Assembly: GCA_029262415.1 (NCBI GenBank)
Contig: JAJCZL010000078.1
Span: 43,032-107,031 of the forward strand
DNA from: Deltaproteobacteria bacterium
GTDB taxonomy: Bacteria > Desulfobacterota > Binatia > UBA1149 > JAJCZL01
DNA: 64,000 bases
Reading direction: 5' to 3'
Of the stretch, positions 8,467 to 17,122 are shown piece by piece (position 1 is the first letter of the stretch; every line of letters starts with the position of its first letter). The notes beneath the pieces are model-generated. The model made no database searches, had not been told where the DNA came from, and was given only the letters and a program-made list of their open reading frames with translations. Position numbers and translations under genes: made by a program.

Positions 8467-9801
8467 ATGGTGGCGCGGAAAAAACAGGTAGGCGTCGGTC
8501 TGATCGGCTTCGGCACGATCGGAACCGGTGTGGTGAAGATCCTGCGCGACCACGCGCGTGACATCGAGGCTCGTCTCGGCGCGCAACTAAAACTCGTGCG
8601 CATCGCCGATCTCGACACCCGGACAGATCGCGGCGTGCGTATGGATAAGGGCGTGCTAGGTAAGGACGCGCATGGCCTGATCGACGACTCTCGCGTCGAT
8701 GTCGTGGTCGAACTCATCGGCGGCACCGAGCCGGCGAAGTCATTCATTACGCGCGCTTTGCTGCAGGGCAAGGCTGCGGTGACCGCGAACAAGGCATTGC
8801 TCAGTGTGCACGGGCTCGAGCTCGCCAAGATCGCAGAAAAACACGGAGCGTTGCTCGGCTACGAGGCCAGCACCGGCGGTGGCATTCCGATCATCCGCAG
8901 CATCCGCGAGGCGCTGGCCGGCGACCGTAACCGCGAGGTCTACGGGATCGTCAACGGCACCGCCAACTACATTCTCTCGCAGATGACCAAGGGTGCCGGC
9001 AGCTTCGACGAAGTACTGGCGCGCGCGCAAGCGATGGGGCTGGCCGAAGCCGATCCGACATACGACGTTGACGGCATCGACTCGCTGCACAAGCTGGCAA
9101 TTCTTGTCGCCGTAGCCTTCGGGAAGAAAATCAACCCCGCACGGGTTCACGTCGAAGGGATTCGCCACATCAGCACTGCCGACATCGCCTATGCCACTGA
9201 GTTTGGCTACACGATCAAGCTGCTCGCCGTTGCCCGTGACACCCCGGTTGGGGTCGAGGCGCGTGTGCACCCGACGATGGTGCCCAACTCGCATCTGCTA
9301 TCGCAGGTCGGCGGGGCGTTCAATGCCATCGCTTTGCAAGGCGACGCGCTCGGTACCTCACTCTACTACGGCCAAGGGGCCGGCATGATGCCGACCGCGA
9401 CCGCAGTGGTTGCCGATGCGATCGACGCTGCACGCTGCGTTTTGGGGCACCGGGCGCCTTCGGTACCGCCGTTTGGGCGGCCTGCGCGCGAAATTCGTGT
9501 CGCCAAGGTGCTACCGATGGCCGATTTGGCCCATGAGCATTACGTTCGCTTCAAGCTCGCGGATAAGCCCGGAGTTTTGGCGAAAATTACCGCTATACTG
9601 GCCAAGGAAGAGATCGGGATTGCCACTGTCGCACAACACGAAGAGCGCGCCGTGCGTGGTGCTGTGCCGGTGGTGATCCGCACGCACCGGGTCGTCGAGG
9701 GCGCGCTCAAACGGGCCCTTAACCGCATCGACGTGCTGAAGGACTGCCGTGCCAGGCCGGTGTCGATCCGAGTCGAAGAAAGATTGGGAGAACGAAACTG
9801 A
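8467..9801 (+). CDS. hom: Homoserine dehydrogenase
   Basis: Hom reduces aspartate semialdehyde to homoserine, the branch point towards threonine and methionine. The 444-aa protein has an N-terminal NAD(P)-binding motif GFGTIGTGV, the VTANKALL lysine segment, the GIVNGTANYIL block and the catalytic-domain motif DPTYDVDGIDSLHK. The C-terminal portion (from about residue 355, YVRFKLADKPGVLAKI) is an ACT domain, which usually mediates threonine feedback inhibition. The gene begins 2 nt after alaC and ends 1 nt before the thrC start. Identification is firm. Confidence 0.96.
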   Translation: MVARKKQVGVGLIGFGTIGTGVVKILRDHARDIEARLGAQLKLVRIADLDTRTDRGVRMDKGVLGKDAHGLIDDSRVDVVVELIGGTEPAKSFITRALLQGKAAVTANKALLSVHGLELAKIAEKHGALLGYEASTGGGIPIIRSIREALAGDRNREVYGIVNGTANYILSQMTKGAGSFDEVLARAQAMGLAEADPTYDVDGIDSLHKLAILVAVAFGKKINPARVHVEGIRHISTADIAYATEFGYTIKLLAVARDTPVGVEARVHPTMVPNSHLLSQVGGAFNAIALQGDALGTSLYYGQGAGMMPTATAVVADAIDAARCVLGHRAPSVPPFGRPAREIRVAKVLPMADLAHEHYVRFKLADKPGVLAKITAILAKEEIGIATVAQHEERAVRGAVPVVIRTHRVVEGALKRALNRIDVLKDCRARPVSIRVEERLGERN

Positions 9802-9802
9802 A

Positions 9803-10855
9803 ATGAGTTGGGCCGGAGTAGTCGATCAATACCGCGCGCGATTGCCCGTGGGTGACACGCAGGCGGTGACCTTGCACGAGGGCAACACGCCCTTGATAGA
9901 GGTACCGCAATTGGCGCGCGAGATCGGGCTCGACGCCCGCGTGTTTGTGAAGTACGAAGGCTTGAACCCGACCGGGTCCTTCAAAGACCGCGGCATGACG
10001 GTTGCGATTACGATGGCGGCAGCCGCAGGTTCGCGCGCCGTGATCTGCGCGTCGACCGGTAACACCTCTGCCGCTGCCGCGGCCTACGCCGCGCGCGCCG
10101 GCATGAAGGCTTTTGTGATTGTCCCCGAAGGAAAGATTGCGCTCGGCAAACTCTCGCAGGCGTTGATGCACGGAGCGCAAGTTCTCGAGGTTAAGGGCGG
10201 CTTCGACGAGGCGTTCGAAGTTGTCTCTGGTGTTGCCGAGGCGCGGCCCGTCACGGTCGTCAACTCGATCAACCCGTATCGTCTGCAAGGCCAAAAGACC
10301 GCGGCGTTCGAGATCTGCGATACGCTCGGGCGGGCGCCCGATTTCCACATCTTGCCGGTCGGCAATGCCGGCAACATCACCGCTTATTGGATGGGCTACA
10401 GCGAGTATCACGACGAGGGGATCACCTCCTCGCGACCGCGAATGATGGGTTTCCAGGCTGCCGGCGCAGCCCCGATCGTAGAAGGCAGGCGCGTTGAGAA
10501 ACCCGAAACCGTGGCTTCTGCGATTCGTATCGGCAACCCGGTTAGCTGGAAACAGGCCGAGGCTGCGCGTGATGAATCGGGTGGAGCGATCAATGCAGTC
10601 ACCGATGAGAAGATTCTCGACGCCTACAAGTTGCTGGCCGCCACCGAAGGAGTCTTCGCAGAGCCCGCCTCGGCAGCCTCGATTGCGGGACTCATCGCAC
10701 TCCATGAGGAGAAGGTCATCAGTGCGGGTGCGACCGTTGTATGCACGCTGACCGGCCACGGACTCAAAGACCCGACCACCGCCATCGACGTCAACGGCGG
10801 GTCGACCAAGATTCCCGCCGACGTCGCTACGGCCATCAAGGTCATGGGCCTCTAG
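9803..10855 (+). CDS. thrC: Threonine synthase
   Basis: ThrC is a PLP enzyme converting O-phosphohomoserine to threonine. The protein is 350 aa with the PLP lysine K61 in PTGSFKDRG, the STGNTSAAAAAYAARAG phosphate-binding region and a PVGNAGN loop. The ATG at 9803 lies 1 nt after the hom stop and matches the family N-terminus (a short lead, then LHEGNTPLI); an earlier in-frame ATG lies inside hom. Its substrate needs a homoserine kinase, and no GHMP-type thrB is present here; the next gene is the likely substitute. Confidence 0.95.
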   Translation: MSWAGVVDQYRARLPVGDTQAVTLHEGNTPLIEVPQLAREIGLDARVFVKYEGLNPTGSFKDRGMTVAITMAAAAGSRAVICASTGNTSAAAAAYAARAGMKAFVIVPEGKIALGKLSQALMHGAQVLEVKGGFDEAFEVVSGVAEARPVTVVNSINPYRLQGQKTAAFEICDTLGRAPDFHILPVGNAGNITAYWMGYSEYHDEGITSSRPRMMGFQAAGAAPIVEGRRVEKPETVASAIRIGNPVSWKQAEAARDESGGAINAVTDEKILDAYKLLAATEGVFAEPASAASIAGLIALHEEKVISAGATVVCTLTGHGLKDPTTAIDVNGGSTKIPADVATAIKVMGL

Positions 10856-10930
10856 TCAAGGAGTCAGGCCCACTTTGCAAGGGTTGACAAGACGGCGCGC
10901 TGCCCGGACGCTGGAGCTCAGAGGCGACGG

Positions 10931-12142
10931 ATGAAGTACGTAGTGATCCAGGGCGACGGGATGTCGGACTTTCCCGTCGAGTCACTCGGAGGGCTTACCC
11001 CTCTCGAGAAAGCCCACACGCCAAATCTTGATCGACTGGCCGCCGAAGGCCGCTTCGGGCTGGTGCGCACTATTCCCGTGGGACTTCCGCCGGGCACCGA
11101 TGTCGGTACGATGTCGATTCTCGGCTACGACCCAAGCAAGTTCCACACCGGCCGTTCTCCGATCGAGGCCGCGAGCATGGGGATCGATCTGGCCGACGAC
11201 GATGTCGCATTCCGCTGCAACCTGATCACACTCGACGGCGAAGGTGACGCGGCGGTGATGAACGACTTTACCGCCGGCCACGTGAGTTCAGGGGATGCGT
11301 CTGAGATCATCGGCGCGCTCGAGGATGGGCTCGGTGGCAGCGACGTCGAGTTCCATCCCGGCGTCAGCTATCGCCACTTGATGGTATGGCACGGCGGTGA
11401 AGCGGCGATGGCAACGACGCCTCCCCACGACATCACCGATCAGAAGGTCCTGCCACATCTCGCCTCCGGCAAGGGCAGCGAACGGCTCCACGAGCTGATG
11501 ACCGCAGCGCGCAAGATCATAAAGGGGCACCCGGTCAATGATCGGCGGGAAGCACGCGGTGAGAAACGCGTAACCGATATCTGGCTTTGGGGTCAGGGGC
11601 GCCGTCCGTCCATACCGACGCTGACCGAACGCTACGGTCTGCGTGGCGGTGTAATCACCGCCGTCGATGTCGTCGCTGGGCTTGGTCACCTGGCCGGGTT
11701 TGAGCGTATCAACGTTCCCGGAATCACCGGCTTCGTCGACACCAACTTCAAGGGTAAAGGTGAGTACGCCTTGAACGCACTCGAGAAATTCGATCTCGTC
11801 TTCGTCCACGTCGAGGCCCCCGATGAGTCCGGGCATATGGGTGACGCAGACCTTAAAGTGAAATCGATCGAAGAACTCGACGAGAAGGTTATCGGTACGA
11901 TTTTGAACGGCATCGACCGCTACGGCGACTGGGTGATGATGGTATTGCCCGACCACGCCACCCCGGTTTCGACTAAGACCCATTCGGCGGATCCGGTTCC
12001 GTTCGCTATAATGGGCTCCAGCGAGGCGGTGGGAAGCGGACACGCATACGGCGAACGTGAGGCCGTGTCGACGGGCGTACTGATCGACGACGGATATACC
12101 TTGCTCGACCGTTTCCTCAGCAACACGTGGAAAGAAATCTAG
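10931..12142 (+). CDS. ApgM-type phosphoglycerate mutase homologue, proposed homoserine kinase
   Basis: This 403-aa protein belongs to the alkaline-phosphatase superfamily branch of archaeal-type cofactor-independent phosphoglycerate mutases. It opens with IQGDGMSDFP and keeps the nucleophilic Ser (S62, in DVGTMSILGYDP) and the TGRSPIEAASMGI block. A late metal-ligand block (VLPDHATP) is also kept. A subfamily of these proteins that occurs beside hom and thrC has been proposed to act as homoserine kinase in genomes lacking thrB. The position here, 75 nt after thrC on the same strand, fits that proposal. Phosphoglycerate mutase activity remains an alternative. The stop lies inside the next gene (16-nt overlap). 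Confidence 0.72.
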   Translation: MKYVVIQGDGMSDFPVESLGGLTPLEKAHTPNLDRLAAEGRFGLVRTIPVGLPPGTDVGTMSILGYDPSKFHTGRSPIEAASMGIDLADDDVAFRCNLITLDGEGDAAVMNDFTAGHVSSGDASEIIGALEDGLGGSDVEFHPGVSYRHLMVWHGGEAAMATTPPHDITDQKVLPHLASGKGSERLHELMTAARKIIKGHPVNDRREARGEKRVTDIWLWGQGRRPSIPTLTERYGLRGGVITAVDVVAGLGHLAGFERINVPGITGFVDTNFKGKGEYALNALEKFDLVFVHVEAPDESGHMGDADLKVKSIEELDEKVIGTILNGIDRYGDWVMMVLPDHATPVSTKTHSADPVPFAIMGSSEAVGSGHAYGEREAVSTGVLIDDGYTLLDRFLSNTWKEI

Positions 12143-13083
12143 CCCTAGAACTGTGCCGCGTTACCGAAGCTGCAGCCCTGGCCGCTGCGCGCGAGAACGG
12201 ACGTGGTGATGAGATGGCGCCCGAGCGCGCTGCCGTCGAAGCCATTAAGCTGGTGTTCGATACCATCGGGGTACGCGGCCGGGTGGTTGTCGGCGGCACT
12301 CAGTACGGCGATGAGCTAGCTGTCGGCCACGACCTCGGTGGTCCCGACGCACCTCACGAGGCCGACATCGCCGTCAACGCGGTCGAGGGCGGTATCAGTT
12401 GCGCTCTAGGCGGGCCGAATGCGATGTCGGTGATGGCGCTTGCGCCGCGCGGTGGTTTTCTGAACTGCCCGCCCAACACCTATATGGAGAAGATCGCGAC
12501 CGTCGGCGTCGCTGCTGGCGAGGTAAGCCTCGATAAGAGTCCGGCCGAAAATCTCAAGGCCTTGGCCAAGCTCAAGGGGGTCTACGTCGAAGATCTGACG
12601 GTGGTCATCCTTGACCGTCCGCGTCACGACAGCTTGGTAGATGCCGTGCGCACCGCCGGCGCGCGCGTCAAGCTAATTCCCCACGGGGATGTAGCTGCAG
12701 CGATGGCCGCTGCCCGTGATGACTCGGGTGTCGATCTACTGATGGGCACAGGGGGTTCGGCGCAGGGCGTTCTTTCGGCTGCAGCAATCAAGTGTATGGG
12801 TGGCTTTATGCAATGTCGCTTCCGGCCGCGCAGTCAGGGAGAAGCCAACGCGCTATACGCCTGTGGGGTGAACGACGTCGATGTCATTCTCGACAGCGAA
12901 GCGATGGCTCAAGGAAGCGTCCTGGTCGCGGCGACCGGTGTGACCGACGGTGAATATCTGCGCGGGGTTCGGTTCTTCAAAGGGGGCGCGACCTCCAACT
13001 CGGTGGTCATGCGCTCGGCGAGCGGCACCGTGCGTCTTTTAGACACCCGCCACAAGTTCGACTACCGACCTGACTACAAGTAA
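12127..13083 (+). CDS. glpX: Class II fructose-1,6-bisphosphatase
   Basis: GlpX hydrolyses fructose 1,6-bisphosphate in gluconeogenesis. The 318-aa product begins with the typical MERNLALELCRVTEAAA sequence, read from a GTG codon at 12127 inside the end of the preceding gene. The acidic metal-binding segment EADIAVNAVEG, the GGPNAMSVMA block and DRPRH are recognisable. The 16-nt overlap implies translational coupling with the ApgM-like gene. Such coupling to a phosphoglycerate mutase relative keeps open a carbon-metabolism role for that neighbour. Identification is firm. Confidence 0.94.
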   Translation: MERNLALELCRVTEAAALAAARENGRGDEMAPERAAVEAIKLVFDTIGVRGRVVVGGTQYGDELAVGHDLGGPDAPHEADIAVNAVEGGISCALGGPNAMSVMALAPRGGFLNCPPNTYMEKIATVGVAAGEVSLDKSPAENLKALAKLKGVYVEDLTVVILDRPRHDSLVDAVRTAGARVKLIPHGDVAAAMAAARDDSGVDLLMGTGGSAQGVLSAAAIKCMGGFMQCRFRPRSQGEANALYACGVNDVDVILDSEAMAQGSVLVAATGVTDGEYLRGVRFFKGGATSNSVVMRSASGTVRLLDTRHKFDYRPDYK

Positions 13084-13314
13084 TCGGTGGCAACCGGAGA
13101 CTGCCCCAAGACTGCTCAAAGTTTCAGAGGCGCTAATGTAGACTCGTCGGCATGAGCGAGGCGGAGCGTCTCGAAGGTCAGCGGCGAATGGGCATTGGTA
13201 TGCAGTGCGTTTAACCTGCGGCGGCTGATAGCCTTGGCGCCGGCTCCAGCATGATGCGAGTGGCTCTACAGGCGTTCGCAAGATGAGAGACACCGTCAAT
13301 GACAGGCCAGGCTG

Positions 13315-13334
13315 CACATTCCGCGCGGAATGTG
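13315..13334. repeat. Perfect 20-bp palindrome
   Basis: CACATTCCGC is followed immediately by its reverse complement GCGGAATGTG, with no spacer. It lies in the 288-bp convergent gap (13084-13371) between glpX and the minus-strand unknown gene. That gap otherwise shows no gene. The dyad could be a protein-binding operator or a compact terminator stem; no T tract follows on either strand. Confidence 0.5.
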
Positions 13335-13371
13335 GAACCTCCATGACCCGCCGCGCAGCCTTGCTCGACGA

Positions 13372-14499
13372 TCAATTGCCAGCGCCGTCGAAGAAGTCCT
13401 TGAAGCCGGCGGGCAGATAGGGTCCGATACTTACCTGCTCGAGTACGCCGATGCCGGTTTGTCTCCCGTCGCTTGCTCGCACGACTTGTTGCACGTGTAG
13501 ATTCATCGGCGCGAGCATGTCGAGCGCCTTCGGGTCGAACGATTCGTGTCCGGTCGCCAACTCGCCTTTCCACATCCCTTGGCCCCACTCGGGATGGGAG
13601 TATCCCAGGCCCTTCATCTGGAACTTGAGAATCGGCTCAAGCGCGATCGTGCGGGTATCGCCGTTAAGACAGATCAGGTCGATCTCGGCAGATGCGGCCA
13701 GCCGTGTCCCCTGTACGTAGGTAATGCGATGGTGCGCAGTCGCCATGCGCTCGTCGCGCCCGTCTTGCACACCAGGAATCTCAGTTTCGGTTGCGTAGAG
13801 TGGGGCTACAAGTGCCTCTCTGACCAGCGCGTTGCCGCGTTCGCCGTCAAAGAAGATTGCATGTGAGATATGGTCGTCCCAGAACAGCGGAGCCCACAAG
13901 AAGAACATCCCGTCCGGACGCGCCGGCGCGCCCCCCGTTTCCGGCTCTCCGACGCGACGCACACCCCAAGATCGATCCTTGGTGCCGCGGCAAACCTCAT
14001 CGTCTACTTTAATCTCTCCGTCGGGATGACTGACGACACCGCTCCAGCGGCCGAACTGGTCGAACCGCGTTGCGTCCATTACGCGGCGCGCTCCCGACCA
14101 GAGCATCTGCCGCGCCTCTTGAATCGAAGCCGTTCGTGCCGAGAAGGTGAGGTCGCATGAGATGCCGCTTTCGTTGTCGTCCAAGATCACCCGCGTTCGG
14201 CGCATCGGCTCGACTACCTCGATACGGAGCGGGCCGACCCGCATGTCGGTGCGTTCACTCGGCGCGCGCCGCGAACCGAAAAAGCAGTGTTGCCGCGAAT
14301 CCGGCTCTACGACACTGAACGCACCGTCCAAGATGCCGCGATGCGGATACACGGCCATTCCGACTGCGAAGTAGTAAGAGCCGTCCGCGGCGTAACCGTT
14401 GAACCAGGTACGATCATAAGCGTTACGATCGCTCGTCTGAGGATGGGCGAGCGGCTCGGGCGTTTGATGAACAGGGAAGTCATCTAGCTTGTTAAGCAT
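13372..14499 (-). CDS. Conserved-looking protein of unknown function, 375 aa
   Basis: I do not recognise the family with confidence. The protein is soluble, with no signal peptide or membrane segment. It is rich in beta-type sequence with many Trp and Phe residues and alternating polar/hydrophobic strands. It resembles in style the AttH/CrtC/lipocalin-like proteins that hold hydrophobic ligands, but this is only an impression. Blocks that could help a search are FNGYAADGSYYFAVGMAVYP near the N-terminus and FFLWAPLFWDDH mid-protein. The ATG at 14499 follows AGGA at good spacing; the longer open frame upstream is unsupported. The neighbouring crotonase, upstream on the same strand across a 187-nt gap without features, hints at lipid metabolism. 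Confidence 0.6.
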   Translation of the reverse strand: MLNKLDDFPVHQTPEPLAHPQTSDRNAYDRTWFNGYAADGSYYFAVGMAVYPHRGILDGAFSVVEPDSRQHCFFGSRRAPSERTDMRVGPLRIEVVEPMRRTRVILDDNESGISCDLTFSARTASIQEARQMLWSGARRVMDATRFDQFGRWSGVVSHPDGEIKVDDEVCRGTKDRSWGVRRVGEPETGGAPARPDGMFFLWAPLFWDDHISHAIFFDGERGNALVREALVAPLYATETEIPGVQDGRDERMATAHHRITYVQGTRLAASAEIDLICLNGDTRTIALEPILKFQMKGLGYSHPEWGQGMWKGELATGHESFDPKALDMLAPMNLHVQQVVRASDGRQTGIGVLEQVSIGPYLPAGFKDFFDGAGN

Positions 14500-14686
14500 T
14501 GGCAATCCTCGATGTGTATTCTCGTAGGTAGGTAGCTGGAGCACGGTGAGGTGGCCGAGCTGCCGCAACTCGATCGGGAGCGCGTCAGTGTCGTGCTCGC
14601 GGATGATAGCAGGTGGTCGGGGCTACGCTGTCCGTCGTCAGCTTCCGCGACTTGAAGGTCGTAGCCGGTCGAACCGGCAGCGCGAA

Positions 14687-15445
14687 TTACCTGCCCGACC
14701 ATTTCGGCGGCCGCTTTTCGGCGAAGGCTTTGGGACCTTCTTTAGCGTCGTCCGAGGCGAATACCGCCGCTTGCACGGGAGCCTGCAACTTCCAGAACTC
14801 TTTTTCGGTGAGTCCTTGGGTCGCTTGAATCAACTGCTTGGAAGCCGCGACGGCGAGCGGTGCGTTCTTCGCGACACGCGCAGCGAGTTCGAGCGCGACA
14901 TCGACTGCGCCGCCCTTGTCGACCAGGCGTGCTACCAGGCCGTAATCGGCGGCTTGTTCCGCGGTGATCGGGTCGGCAGTGATGGCCATCTCCATGGCTT
15001 TGCCGTACCCGACGCGCGCGGGCAGGCGGAGCAGTCCGCCGGCAGCGGCGAACAGGCCGACACCGGCTTCAGGGATGCCGAGCTTCGCGCCTTTTGCAGC
15101 CACCAACAAGTCACAGCTCAACGCCAACTCCAGACCGCCGGCGAGGGCGAACCCTTCGATGGCGCCGATCAGCGGTTTCTTAGAACCATGTATGATGAAC
15201 TTCATCATCGGGCCAATGTCTTCGCCACGCGCGAAGGCTTTGAGGTCCATCCCTGCACAGAAGCCGCGACCTGCGCCGGTTAGCACGGCAGCCGTTAAAC
15301 CCGGATCGTTCTCGAGTTCTTCGATTGCAGCGACCAAGCCTGACGACAGCGCACCGTTGATCGCGTTCATAGCGTCAGGACGGTTCAGCGTTATCAGTAA
15401 CACCCGATCGCGTCGTTCGGTCAGTACTGCTGCTTGTTCACTCAT
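14687..15445 (-). CDS. Enoyl-CoA hydratase/isomerase (crotonase) family protein
   Basis: This 252-aa crotonase-fold enzyme contains the oxyanion-hole segments FCAGMDLKAF and EGFALAGGLELAL. Both acidic residues used by true enoyl-CoA hydratases are kept: E106 (in GGLELALSCD) and E126 (in GIPEAGVG). It therefore probably hydrates enoyl-CoA, the second step of beta-oxidation, rather than being only an isomerase. Substrate chain length cannot be read from sequence. It lies 81 nt downstream of the nonaheme cytochrome gene on the same strand and may be transcribed by read-through, although the function is unrelated. Confidence 0.85.
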   Translation of the reverse strand: MSEQAAVLTERRDRVLLITLNRPDAMNAINGALSSGLVAAIEELENDPGLTAAVLTGAGRGFCAGMDLKAFARGEDIGPMMKFIIHGSKKPLIGAIEGFALAGGLELALSCDLLVAAKGAKLGIPEAGVGLFAAAGGLLRLPARVGYGKAMEMAITADPITAEQAADYGLVARLVDKGGAVDVALELAARVAKNAPLAVAASKQLIQATQGLTEKEFWKLQAPVQAAVFASDDAKEGPKAFAEKRPPKWSGR

Positions 15446-15526
15446 GTTGTTGCTGGGGTCGTTATCCGAGTTGGGTTGAACACAGGCGATTCCATTGGTG
15501 ATACCAGGAGTAGGGCACGGTGGGCG

Positions 15527-17122
15527 TCAAGCGCCAGGTCGCCCGTTGTCTCGCTCCCAAGCGCGGAGTCTGATGTAGATCAGAAGCATGAGCAGGCCGA
15601 TCATCAGGATGGAGCCGTACAGTTCCAGCCGACGGGTTTTATAATCCTCGCGTGCAGTGTCGATGAAGCCTGCCATTTCGGCGGCGACGGCGTCGCCTTC
15701 GCCGGCTATCTCGGCGAAGCGGTCACGGTCGAAGGCGTGAATGGTCGACCTGGAACGCTTGAGCGCGTCGCCGAGGCGCTCGAGTCCGGCTTCCATTGGT
15801 TCGACGTCGAGTCCGCGCTTGGCGAGGCGCTCGATCTCGTGCTCAGCCTGTTCAGCGGCCGCAGACATGGATGCAATCTTCAGGAAGAATTTTTCGGCGG
15901 TGGCTGAACACTCCTTCTCGGGAGTGGAGAATTTGTCGTGGCAGCTCACACAAAGCTTGCTTTTGCTCGGGTCGAGCATCGAGTCGGAAGTTTTTGAGAT
16001 GTCGTGATTGCCGTGGCACGTCACGCACTCCGACCACCCATGCTTGTCGAAGGCGTCTTTGTGGTTACTGCCGTCGAACAGCATCGCGTTGGCTGCATGA
16101 CAGCTCCGGCAGGCATATGAGGCCACGCCGCTTTCTGCGGACGCCGATGTGTGGCCTCCGTGGCAATCGTTGCATGTCGCCGCTGCTAGGTCACCGCGCT
16201 CCATCAGAGCACGATCGTGAACGCTTCCGCGATATTCTTCGACCTGGTCGGTTGGGACCGGGGTTCCGTCGGCAAGTACAAACCCTTTCATGACCTCCGC
16301 GTCACTGTGGCAGGTGCCGCATGTTGCCGCGACGTTGGTCGGATGCGTCGATGACAACGGATTGGATGGCGAAAGGATTCCGTGAACGCCGTGGCAGCTT
16401 AAACACTGTGCGGCACGGCTGTCTTTGCCGTCCATTAGGACCAGGCCATGACGGCTCGTACGAAACTTGCTCAGCTGGTCGGTAGGCAGTTTGGGGGCGA
16501 GTCGTTGCATGACGGCTGCATCGGCGTGACACCCGCCGCAGAACTCGGGGATCCAGCTGCGGTCTTCGGTCCGCCGTTTCTGACTTGTGGGCCAGGAGGG
16601 CGGAAAATCATGGCCCATGTCCTCATGCGGGTCTCCGCCGTGGCAACCGGCACAAGAGATCCCATCTCGAAGGTGGACGTCGGAGGCGTAGTTGCGCAGG
16701 TTGAGGTGAAGTGGAGACTCTTGTGCTGCAGGATCGAGTGAGAAAAGTTGGTCGGGACCCTGACTCTCGTAGTCGGTGTGACACAGGAAACAGTTATCCG
16801 AGAGGACGATTTCGAGCTTGTCAGAGTTAAATCCGGCTCCCAGAATGGTCGCAATGTGTTCGGCCGAAGTGATCATCTCGTTCGCAACGGCATCATCGAG
16901 CAAGGATTTGACCCGCGTCGGCAGTGCTGCGAGCTGCTCACGCGTCTCTTCAGTCAGGACGGGGCGCCCTGCGTCGTCTTTAGAGGCGATCAGCGCGGTC
17001 AACGCTTCGCTGACCGTACTGATCGCCTCTCCTTCGTCGGCCCGCGCCGGTGATACAGGGGCGAGTACGCTCCAGAGCACGACGGCGACAGCCGCCACAA
17101 GCTTTCGCGGCACGGCGTTCAT
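15527..17122 (-). CDS. Membrane-anchored nonaheme cytochrome c, likely electron acceptor of the bc complex
   Basis: This 531-aa protein has an N-terminal signal peptide (residues 1-28, ending SPARA) and nine CxxCH heme sites starting at residues 111, 157, 195, 240, 268, 317, 338, 366 and 391. A helical region (about 405-495) follows, then one C-terminal transmembrane helix (about 502-520) with a short positive tail. The head is thus periplasmic and tethered by a C-terminal anchor, as in cytochrome c1. The ATG overlaps the cytochrome b stop as ATGA, showing tight coupling. The likely role is to receive electrons from the Rieske centre in place of cytochrome c1/f and pass them along its heme chain. 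This is inferred from context. The longer open frame upstream lies inside cytochrome b. Confidence 0.88.
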   Translation of the reverse strand: MNAVPRKLVAAVAVVLWSVLAPVSPARADEGEAISTVSEALTALIASKDDAGRPVLTEETREQLAALPTRVKSLLDDAVANEMITSAEHIATILGAGFNSDKLEIVLSDNCFLCHTDYESQGPDQLFSLDPAAQESPLHLNLRNYASDVHLRDGISCAGCHGGDPHEDMGHDFPPSWPTSQKRRTEDRSWIPEFCGGCHADAAVMQRLAPKLPTDQLSKFRTSRHGLVLMDGKDSRAAQCLSCHGVHGILSPSNPLSSTHPTNVAATCGTCHSDAEVMKGFVLADGTPVPTDQVEEYRGSVHDRALMERGDLAAATCNDCHGGHTSASAESGVASYACRSCHAANAMLFDGSNHKDAFDKHGWSECVTCHGNHDISKTSDSMLDPSKSKLCVSCHDKFSTPEKECSATAEKFFLKIASMSAAAEQAEHEIERLAKRGLDVEPMEAGLERLGDALKRSRSTIHAFDRDRFAEIAGEGDAVAAEMAGFIDTAREDYKTRRLELYGSILMIGLLMLLIYIRLRAWERDNGRPGA

